Assembly: GCA_001599755.1 (NCBI GenBank)
Contig: BCHX01000003.1
Coordinates: 4,487,782-4,551,781, forward strand
DNA length: 64,000 bases
Direction: 5' to 3'
Origin: Gliomastix tumulicola
Taxonomy: Eukaryota; Ascomycota; Sordariomycetes; Hypocreales; Bionectriaceae
The notes beneath the pieces are model-generated. The model was not told where the DNA came from. It ran no database searches and saw only the letters and a list, made by a program, of their open reading frames with translations. Positions 55,600 to 64,000 of the stretch are shown here, piece after piece (position 1 is the first letter of the stretch; each line of letters opens with the position of its first letter). Both the position numbers and the translations under genes were made by a program.

Positions 55600-56045
55600 G
55601 GTTGAAGTTGATGTTTGATGCCCAAAAGAAAAGAAAACTGCGGTGATCAATTCAAGTCGGAAACGCAGGGCGCCCTCAGCTATTTAAAGCCCGACGATCC
55701 TGGTCGCGGGCCGTCGTTTTGAAACACCCGCCAAGGGGGATCAGGTCATGCTCGGTTGGGGCATCCGAACGTGGAGATTGGCACCGCGTGGCCTGAGCTT
55801 ATGCATGTTTCAAAGACCCGACGTCGACCGGGTTTCCCTGTTGGTTAGGAGCGGTGAATGTTTCGGAGGGAGGACTTCCGTTTGGTCGCCGACGGAGCGA
55901 GCCAGAAGTCGGATGGTGGTGACGTGAGGATTGATGCCTTTACGGTCGTGTGATTTCCCAGCTGTTATCCTGAAATTGATGTCCTCTTCTTCTATACGTC
56001 TACATCGATCCAAGTAACCCCAACCCCTGACCATAAGTCCGTTCA
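55600..56045. other. intergenic; expansin-like promoter and transporter 3' flank
   Basis: A TATA-like TTTAAATA on the minus strand (about 55681-55688) lies about 85 bp upstream of the expansin-like ATG. No gene seen. Confidence 0.45.
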
Positions 56046-57796
56046 CTAGTAGATATACCTGAACCCAGGAGCAGGCCTATCCCTCGCGGCAGGCATGGCG
56101 CCCTCCGTCACATCTTCCCCAAGCGCGGCCTGTTCCGCCCTCTCGAGCTTCTCGTTCTCCCTCTTGTGCAGGAAACGGAGCAGCAGCGCGAGTGCCGCCA
56201 CGACCAGGCACACGGCCGCGTTGGTGCTCCCGCCGGGGATGTACCGCGGTCCTGTCGAGGCGGGATACATGTACGAGCCGTAGATAGTGGCCGTGTTGCC
56301 GAACATATTCGCGATGGCGATGGAGGCGGAGCGCTTGACGAGGGGACGGGGGAAGGAATTGGCGACCCAGGAGACGATGATTTGGTCTGACAAGAGTTAG
56401 TGCTTGCTGTGAATGATGTATACAGGAGCGTGACAAGAGCTTACAAGCCGAGACGGCGCCCATGGGCATGAGAAACATGGCGAAGAAGCGCGGGCCGACC
56501 GACGTAGTGGCAGTCGCGATGATGTTCCCTGCACAGGCCACCAGCATGAGGCCGATGATGTGTAGGGATCGATCTCTGAACTTGGCGGATGTCCAAGTCA
56601 CGCAGATGGAGAGGAGGAAGGTTCCAAACTGCATTTATTATGTCAGTCACAGTCGATGGCAGAGGAGAAGGATGATGCATACCCAAGCCGGCGCAGTGAG
56701 CCACAGAGTCGTGATCTTGCCATATCCAAGCGTGCCTGTATGATGGTCAGCATAGAACAGATTTCTTAATGTTGGAGAGCAAACATACCGACAATAGTTG
56801 GAAAGAAGTACTGGAACGACTGCGAGAGCAAACTGACGTGCTGCATGAAAACGAACAGATACAGCCGGTAGTCGAGCACGGCCAGCTTGACGCCGTCCCA
56901 GACAGACTTGTCCTTGTATTCGTCGGCCTCGTTGATGTCCCTCAGCAGACGCCAGGCAGCAAAGGCCTTCTCCTCGTCGTCGAGCCAGCGGGTCGTGTGC
57001 GGGTAGTTGGGCAGGATGAACATGGCGCAGAATGCGAAGGCAATGGCAATGACGCCCTCCTATGAAAGGGTCAGTATTGATCATACACAACGGGGTACTC
57101 AAGATAGCATACCACAATGAACAGCCATCGCCAGCCTGCGATGCCTTGGTCACCATCCAGATCACCGAGGATGGCCGCTCCCAGCAGACCGCCAAACATG
57201 TTTGCGAGCGCATTGCCAGAGTAAAACCACGAAATCCGCCTCGTCAGCTCAGCACGCGTATACCAAGAGCTCATAAGGAAGATAGCCCCCGGGAAGAACG
57301 GCGCCTCGACGAAACCAAGGAAGAACCGAATCACCACCAACTGCGTAAAGTTCTTCGCAGCAGCATTGCACGTCGACACCACGCCCCAAAGGCAGCACGA
57401 GGAGGCAAGGTATATGGACGGCCGCACGCGCGTGAGCAGCATATTCGACGGCAGCTGCATGAGCAGGTAGCCCACGAAGAAGATGGACGTGGCGAGGTTG
57501 AAGTCGGTGCCCGTCATGCCGAGGTCCTCCTCGAGGGAGCCCTGCCGCGCCTGGGCGAGGTTGGAGCGGTCGAGGAAGTTGAGCAGATACATGACGATGA
57601 GCGTGGGGAGCATGCGGGCGTCGACCTTGCGCAGGAGCTTCTTCTCGATGCGCTTGCGCCACTCGTCGTCCTGGGCTTCGAAGTGCGCCGTGTAGCCGCC
57701 CTCGGCGAGCTTGGCCGCGATGGCGTTGGCCTCGTTGGGGATGGGCTTGGCATCTTCTTCCTGCTCGATGCTGGTCTTGCGTGGTGTAGCCGCCAT
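56046..57796 (-). CDS. MFS transporter, allantoate permease (Dal5/ACS) family
   Basis: Exons 57796-57113, 57059-56789, 56735-56683, 56628-56445 and 56386-56046 give 510 residues with all four junctions in frame. The sequence has the fungal anion:cation symporter signatures: KVDARMLPTLIVMYLLNFLDRSN after the cytosolic N-terminus, LMQLPSNMLLTRVRPS, GFVEAPFFPG, SWFYSGNALANMFGGLLG, and QHVSLLSQSFQYFFPTIV in the second half, then PASTGPRYIPGG near the C-terminus. About 12 hydrophobic segments. Relatives carry allantoate, ureidosuccinate, nicotinate, dipeptides or other carboxylates; the substrate here is unknown. A TATA-like TATAAG (minus strand, 57911-57916) lies about 115 bp upstream of the start. 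Confidence 0.93.
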
Positions 57797-57910
57797 GGCT
57801 GCGAGATTCGTTGGGGGTGTCAAGAGGGAGAGAGAACCTGGGCGTGTGTGGGGGTCCAGCGAAGAAGATCAGGGAGAATAACGAGGGGGGTGGAATGAGC
57901 ACAACTCCTA

Positions 57911-57916
57911 CTTATA
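57911..57916 (-). promoter_or_regulatory. TATA-like element of the Dal5-family gene
   Basis: TATAAG on the minus strand, about 115 bp upstream of the transporter ATG at 57796. Confidence 0.4.
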
Positions 57917-58288
57917 GAAGCGAACCGAGTCCAGGGCGACTGGGACCCTCGGTTCAGGTTTCAACCGAGGACGACCTGCATATCCTGTATCGGGGGGGCA
58001 GATCTGAAGGGCGAGTCATGACCAGGCGCGTCTCGAGGACGAGAGAGAGCAGGGGGACTGTCACCGACTTTCAGTTTCCCCGCATTCCTCCATCTGCCGA
58101 GCACCAGGCCGATCTCGGTGTTTCGGCCGGGATTCTTGGCTGCTGAAACATCCTCAGAAACTCATCGTCTGAGCGTCCTGATAAGATGCCTTGATAGCCG
58201 TCTTGACCTGCAGGCGAACACCACACACCCTCCCACCGCCGGATGAGGTCACATCAGCTGCAAGGCGATACCGTGACAGCTTTGTCGC

Positions 58289-58314
58289 GCCTATGAGATT
58301 CACGTCTCATAGGC
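58289..58314. repeat. 10-bp perfect inverted repeat with 6-bp loop
   Basis: GCCTATGAGA (58289-58298) and its complement (58305-58314) flank the loop TTCACG. It lies about 490 bp upstream of the Dal5-family start. It could be a dyad binding site; no known regulator motif is recognised. Confidence 0.75.
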
Positions 58315-60573
58315 TAAATAGGCCAAGAGATTGGAGAAAGGGAGCCCGGACGAGAATGCCAAATACCCAAATGGACTGTCCCTTCTCCCGTTCCCCGCCC
58401 GCGTGTCCTCCGCATCCTCCACAGCATCCCCAAACTTCCCCCATCTTTTCTGGTCTCGAGCCAGTGAGAGTGGGTGCAAGTATCGGCGAATATCCCGGGA
58501 TGGGTGCGCCGGACAAGGGTCGGATGCTCTGGGATGACGTTAGGGTCGGAGGTTATGGCCGATTTTTTTGCAGTGCTGATATGTGAAGGATGGGACTTGG
58601 GATTGTCGGTGAGCTGCGGAAGAAAGGAGCATGCAGTAGACGCTGGGCAGCTGCGAGCTGCGAGCTGATAAGCTAAGCTTGGGTGAGTGTTGGTCGAGGC
58701 GCGCGATGTCGATGATTGAATGGTGAAAAAGATGCAGTCTTTGATTACAAGCTTGAATTTTTAGGTCCTTGTGCTCCACTTGCTTTCCGCTTGTCTCTTA
58801 TTTGTGATCCCTTTCATGAACGTGCATGAACTCCCACATCACGTATTTTGATAGTCTCTTCCGTCACTCCACCTCCTGGACCCCGGACCGCCGATACTTC
58901 ATTGTGCCCGCCAGTACCAGCTCTATCACCAGCTGCCACCTCGGCATGGGGCCGAATTTTGCGGCGTGAGGCCGAGCTCCAAGCCAAGCAACAATCTTCG
59001 ACGAGAGAGCACTCAATCGACATCTTGGAGCATTCCCAAGCTTCTGGCAACAATGATCTTCGAATTTCACCGCATGATGGACTTTGATGACCCTTGGTAT
59101 CGTCTCGGCACCTACGTTCATGCCGTGCAAGGCTTCAACTGGCACCCTCAGATGGAAGAGCTTTCTCAAGGTACCACCTTCAAACGGTTGAAGTGTCATC
59201 ACGGATTCGCAACGCTGTGTGCAGAGCACGTGAGATAATCTGCGTTATGATATTGACTATTTTCAAGCAGGCCCTTCGAGGCACGATGGCTGGGACTCGC
59301 GCCGTCCGAGCAATCACGCCTAGCCACAGCACACGCTCGGCTTTGCACCAAAGCCTTTGGTATTACTTGGAGATATCGGCAAGACTCTTCTCTGGCACTG
59401 CACGAATCTTGGCCTCGGGATCTTGGTGTTCACTCCCACAGGAAAATGGATTGCGACCCTGGTGACGCGACCGGAAGCGACCGTGCCTCATCGCTTCACC
59501 CCTTGTCGGTGTGTCATCATTCGCGATGCAGGGTGCACCGGCGATGCTGGGCAGCCCTGAATTGAAATCCAATCTCACAGGGGCTCGATCTTGAGGCACA
59601 GCGATGGGACTCAATTGATCCCAGCTGTGTGTTGATAGATCTGGACTCCCAAGGGACCCCTTTGATTCCACACATCCACACCCATGCCGACTTGAGATAC
59701 GACTTGCACATGTTGGACGTCTCCCCCTGGCCATCGATGGAAATCTTCACCAGCCACAGATCAGCCAGCGTCGGATTGGCGTGCAAGTGCCGTCCATGCC
59801 GCTATGAGCGCTTTGACAGCTCTAGCTAGCGGATTCGCTGAGGGTAATACCGGACGATTTTTGCGTGCCATACAGGCAATGATCCACGACGCTGCAGCGT
59901 CCAGTGCAACGCTGTGCAGTGTGGACGGCCTCGACGGCCAATCCCCAGCGGTGAGGTCTCGTATCCCTCGCAAAAATAAGATGACGGCATTGTCCCCTCA
60001 CAGGTGCATGCCATGACAAACCAGTTAGGCCGCAGCGCACCAGGACACACCTCGGAAGACCAACCGATCCGTGCTTCTCCCCCCACTAGCAAAAGGGGAG
60101 GGGAGGGGGGGGATGAATGGACTGCGCACCAATGGCTTCGCCATCCACACCACGCACAGTGAAAAAGGAGGGGGACCAGGGAGCGTGTCACCGTGTCAGC
60201 CTGAGCTGCGCTCGTAGGCTGACTGGCGTCCAGTAGCGGGAGGAGCGGCGCCTGATAGTGCAGGGTTTTGCTTGGTTTCTGCTTGGGACGCGCCCCGCCG
60301 TGCTCTGCGCTTGCCGCTGCTACGCCACATTCCTTGGGTAAGGTAGCCATGGGAGTTGGCATCATCTTACAGGCCTCCAGCTATTTTTCGTTGCCCCTCA
60401 CTCAGCCCAATGGAATCATCCGAGCGGCTGAGGCTTGATACAAAAGTCTCGTCGCCCGCCTGAGGCCCTTCTTTCCTCCATCATCGTTTTCCCAATCGCT
60501 GTACACTATTATCTAACGCCCATCTTGCTTGTATCTCGGCACACTTCTTCTTCTTCTTCTTCTTCCTCTCACC

Positions 60574-61631
60574 ATGTCCTATCAGCCTCCCCAGGGGCAG
60601 CCGCCCCAGCAGTACTACGCGCCTCCTCCCACTTCGCCCCCTCAGCACGGATATCCACAGCAGCACCCCCAGCAGCACCCCCAGCAGCAGCAGCAGCAGC
60701 ACTTCAGCCCCCCTCCCCAGCAGCAGCAGCAGCACCTCCCTCCCCCGCCTCCCCAGCAGCAACTCCAGCAGCAGCCTCAGCAGCCTCAGCAGCAGCAGCA
60801 GCAGCAGCAGCTCCAGCCCGTCGCGCAGAGCGACAGCGGCCAGTTCCACGGCGGCCAGTACAGCGTCACGCACCGCGACACCAATGCCGTCCTCAACGTC
60901 AACCTCCAGCAGGGCGCCCTGCTGCGCTCCAAGTCGGGCGCCATGATCCACATGTCCGGGACCGTCCAGCTCCAAGGCAAGGTCAAGTTCTCCATGCGCA
61001 AGCTCTTCACCGGCGGCGAGATGTCCGAGTCGTCGTACACGGGGCCTGGGCGAGTGGCGCTGGGCCCTACGCTGTTTGGCGACATCATCACGCTGCCGAT
61101 TGACGGCCGGACGAACTGGACCATCGGCAAGGATGCCTTCCTCGCCTGCACGTCCGACATCACCAAGGAGTCCAAGTCCCAGGGTCTCGGGAAGGCCTTG
61201 TTCTCGGGAGAGGATCTGTTTGTCTACCGTGTCGGAGGCCAGGGTCTGCTCTGGCTGACGAGCTTCGGCGCCGTGGACCGACTGGATGTGAGTTTGACTG
61301 TCGTCATTTTTCTCGTGCGTGCACGTGTTTGCTAACATACGATAAGCTCCAATCTGGTGAGCATCACATCGTAGACAACGGCCATCTGGTCGCCTGGTCG
61401 TGCGATTACAAGATTGAGCGAGCTGTGAGTCCCCCCCCCTTTTTTCCTGACCTCACACCAGGCCAAGGCTAACTGTCATGATTTCAGGGCGGCGGTGGCA
61501 TGAGCAGTCTCAAGACCGGAGAGGGTCTTGTGTGCCGATTCATTGGACCTGGCTCCGTCTACGTGCAGACGCGGAATATGGACGAATTCCAGTCCTTCAT
61601 CAGGGCCAACTCTGCTGGGAGCAGTGGTTAA
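60574..61631 (+). CDS. AIM24-family (TIGR00266) protein with Gln/Pro-rich N-terminus
   Basis: Exons 60574-61287, 61347-61424 and 61488-61631 give 311 residues. The first 90 residues are Gln/Pro/His-rich (repeated QQHPQ and poly-Q), encoded by CAG/CAGCAC runs. The conserved domain follows: HRDTNAVLNVNLQQG, LLRSKSGAMIHMSG, GEMSESSYTGPGRVALGPTLFGDI, and near the end LVCRFIGPGSVYVQTRN. This is the AIM24/TIGR00266 beta-helix-like family; the yeast member is tied to mitochondrial organisation, while filamentous-fungal cytosolic relatives are uncharacterised. No mitochondrial targeting signal is evident because the N-terminus is neutral. Two introns (59 and 63 bp) lie near the 3' end, the first with an unusual ataag acceptor. 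Confidence 0.9.
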
Positions 61632-62858
61632 GAGCAGCCGTTGATCGATCATTTGCTCAGTCATGGCTTTTGTTACGATGCAGTATTGATTATCACCTTG
61701 TAATAGTCACATCAACACTCCAGATTGAATACCTACTGTGATTGCATCGCCGTCAACCAATGATAGTCACTGTGCATATTGTGAATCTATGTTGCAATGC
61801 TTAGCAGAACATAGGCTTTCCGATCATCAGCTAGCATCTCAAATGTGCGCCTTTAGTTGCGTCGCACCCCGAATTGAGCAAAGAACGACTACTGTCCAGC
61901 CCGTCCATCGCCCACAAGTGCGATTTCTCGAAATCGGCAAACAACATATCGTCAGCCACGGTACTAGTCCTGCCATGCCCTCTGCCTGAGTATAATCCCG
62001 CTCCCCTAAGACAGAAAGGACAAGATATCGCCAGAATTCCACTCTCTCCCTGCTTTGTCGACGACCACGGCGCAGAGGAGGCCGCGCGGTTTGAGGCGTT
62101 AAGGAGCAAAGCGCGGGACATCGTAGGGCGGGTGGACCATAGATATAGATATATACCCTTTGCAATTCATATCTTGTTCGTTCGGCACACCGCTCATGGC
62201 TTCTATCAGTATTGAGAGACCGTAAGACTGATCGTGTTTCTTACATGGCAAGCTTAACATCAACGCCCGAGCCTGGAACCTCTGAATTAGGTTCTGGGTC
62301 TTGGCGGGCTTCTATACCTCTTCTAGAGTCATATCAAGCTCCAACAAGATTATCACTCTGCAAACTAAGATATCGAAGCGACATGATGCAGGTACCGAAT
62401 GGGGGGAAGAACCACAGCTCGAGATGTCCCTATTTCTCCAGCCTAACTCACCCGTATTCCAGTCAATATTCAATTTGTCATCCAGGCCTTTTCGCTGTTT
62501 TCAATTGCTACATTTCGACCGACATCATAATAAAGATGAGTCTTATGGCGAGCTTATCGAGGTCGCCGGAACATCGCCCGATGTCGGGACGAGATGTGTC
62601 ATTTTTGGCTGTGGGTGGATGACACACCCCCTTCAACCTTCACTAGCCGATGGTCCGGTACGTTCACGGATGTTAGCCGACGCCCTAGAGACGACATTTG
62701 ATGGCTAGTAGTCACTCTAATTGAGCTTTGTGGTGCTAGATTGTGGTGCTAAGAAATAGCTAGCTAGGCTGCAGATATAAGTTGCTAGATATGCCTCCCT
62801 AGATGAATCATCGAAGCTCGACGCTCCGAACTCAATTCCAACACACTCTCACATCACC
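61632..62858. other. intergenic, no supported gene
   Basis: 3' flank of the AIM24-family gene and upstream region of the PLP enzyme gene. Frames of up to 136 codons have no domain. A few TAGC/CTAG-rich words occur at 62700-62775. Confidence 0.45.
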
Positions 62859-64000
62859 ATGGTCGCTGATCAATCGCTGGCTGTGAGGCGCAAGCCCGAG
62901 GAGCCGAAGAGGAAGGCCTTCGGCAAGGCAATGAGGGAAGAGTTCCTCTTCGATCCTGCATGGACAAACCTCAATCATGGTAGGCTTGCTTCCCTGCAAA
63001 CATCGATGGACCACCCAAGAATCATGCTGACGTCCCTCCAGGCTCATTCGGAACCTACCCCAAGGCAATCCAGGAGAGGTTCCGGGCATACCAGGACATG
63101 AGCGAGGCCCTCCCCGACCCCTTTATCCGCTACGAATACCCGAAGCTCCTCGACGAGTCCCGCGCCGCCGTGGCCAAGCTCATCAACGCGCCGCTCGAGG
63201 GCGTCAGCTTCGTCTCCAACGCCACCGTGGGCGTCAACACCGTGTTCAAAAACATCAAGTGGAATCCCGACGGCAAGGACGTCATTGTCACCTTCTCCAC
63301 GGCTTACGAGGCCTGTGCAAAGGTTGCCGACTACCTCGTCGACTTCACTGAGGGCCAGCTCGCCCACCGCCAGATCGAGCTCCTATACCCCCTCGAGGAT
63401 GAGGAGATCATACAGCTCTTCCGTGAGACCGTCGCTGCCGTCGAGGCCGAGGGGAAGAGGGTCCGCATCTCCATGTTCGATGTCGTCACCTCGCGCCCCG
63501 GAATCCTCTTCCCGTGGAAGGACATGGTCAAGGTCTGCCGGGAGCTCGGCGTGCTGAGTCTGGTCGACGGGGCGCAGGGCATCGGCATGGTGCACTTGGA
63601 TCTCGCTGCCGTCGATCCGGACTTCTTCGTCTCCAACTGCCACAAGTGGCTGTTCGCCCCGCGGGGCTGCGCTGTATTCTACGCGCCCGAGCGGAATCAC
63701 GACCTCCTGCCGACGACGCTGGCCACGAGCCACGGGTACATCCCCAAGAGCGGGAAGCAGCGTGTGAGTCCGCTCCCGCCCAGCTCCAAGACCCCGTACA
63801 TCACGAGGTTTGAGTTCGTCGGCACGGTGGACAGCTCGCCGTATCTCTGCGTCAAGGACGCTATCAAATGGCGGGAGGAGACGTTCGGTGAGGATGCTAT
63901 CATTGACTACCTCTGGGACCTCAACAAGAAGGGTACGAAGATTGTCGCCGACATACTGGGCACACACGTCCTGGAGAACAAGGCAGGCACGCTGACGAAC
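62859..64000 (+). CDS. PLP-dependent class V aminotransferase-fold enzyme (Egt2/isopenicillin N epimerase-like), 3' truncated by window
   Basis: Exons 62859-62979 and 63042-64000 (62-bp intron) give the first 360 residues; the frame is still open at the window end. The splice completes NHGSFGTYP, a family-typical segment. Class V PLP-enzyme features follow: FVSNATVGVNTVFKN, the cofactor-contacting VDGAQG with D216, and SNCHKWLFAPRG with K242 as the Schiff-base lysine, then TSHGYIP. Fungal proteins of this form include hercynylcysteine sulfoxide lyase (Egt2) of ergothioneine synthesis and isopenicillin N epimerase-like or cysteine-desulfurase-like enzymes. I cannot tell which by eye. No signal peptide. 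Confidence 0.88.

Larger units (their letters stand above)
57797..60573. other. 2.8-kb intergenic region
   Basis: Divergent upstream region of the Dal5-family gene (minus) and the AIM24-family gene (plus). It contains a 26-bp hairpin at 58289-58314. Several frames of 100-180 codons overlap on both strands without domain or codon bias. Confidence 0.5.

Noticed and set aside
1..64000. CRISPR arrays, rRNA and tRNA genes
   Set aside because: No spaced identical repeats, no rRNA-like conserved blocks, and no tRNA-like box A/box B pair was noticed; a eukaryotic nuclear window would not carry CRISPR anyway. A tRNAscan-SE run would settle tRNAs.

Overview
This window looks like nuclear DNA of a filamentous ascomycete (Pezizomycotina, most likely a Sordariomycete). 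Genes are separated by long intergenic stretches. Coding regions are GC-rich with a GC-biased third codon position. Introns are mostly 50-110 bp with GT-AG borders. The left end carries an AT-rich block with the look of repeat-induced point mutation (RIP). Typical fungal families are present: AA9 LPMO, CBM1 mannanase, NACHT-ankyrin NLR, Zn2Cys6 regulator, RTA1 protein and Dal5-type transporter. Exon structures were worked out by hand from reading frame, splice consensus and family knowledge; no alignment or search was run.

Left part (1-13.8 kb): the RIP-like block (1-735) abuts a broken relic of a fungal C2H2/ankyrin-associated protein. Next come a secreted endo-mannanase (CBM1 + GH5_7), a 2113-residue NLR-like NACHT-ankyrin protein read across one 106-bp intron, a small VOC/glyoxalase-fold protein divergent from it, and a secreted AA9 lytic polysaccharide monooxygenase.

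Middle (14-36 kb): an MCT-type MFS transporter, a small Cys-rich protein, a cyclase-family hydrolase whose stop lies 28 bp from that of a convergent SDR, a predicted membrane glycoprotein with unresolved 5' end, an orphan 239-residue protein, a nucleotidyltransferase-fold protein, a divergent pair of FAD monooxygenase and HSL-type esterase, and a regulator with two tandem Zn2Cys6 clusters.

Right part (36-64 kb): a 5.8-kb stretch with no supported gene, then an NAD(P)-dependent reductase, a copper amine oxidase, an RTA1-like 7-TM protein, a HeLo-like/TPR protein without a NACHT, a hydratase-2 (MaoC) protein, an expansin-like protein, a Dal5-family transporter, an AIM24-family protein with a Gln/Pro-rich N-terminus, and the 5' part of a class V PLP enzyme resembling Egt2/isopenicillin N epimerase, cut by the window end.

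Three genes (mannanase, LPMO, expansin-like) form a scattered plant-cell-wall set. Two genes plus the relic belong to fungal NLR-type (non-self recognition) architecture. I see no backbone secondary-metabolite synthase, no CRISPR and no rRNA or tRNA gene. The most unusual items are the NACHT-less HeLo-like/TPR protein, the giant NLR lacking an obvious N-terminal effector domain, the double zinc-cluster regulator, and a possible C-terminal CaaX-like box on the amine oxidase.
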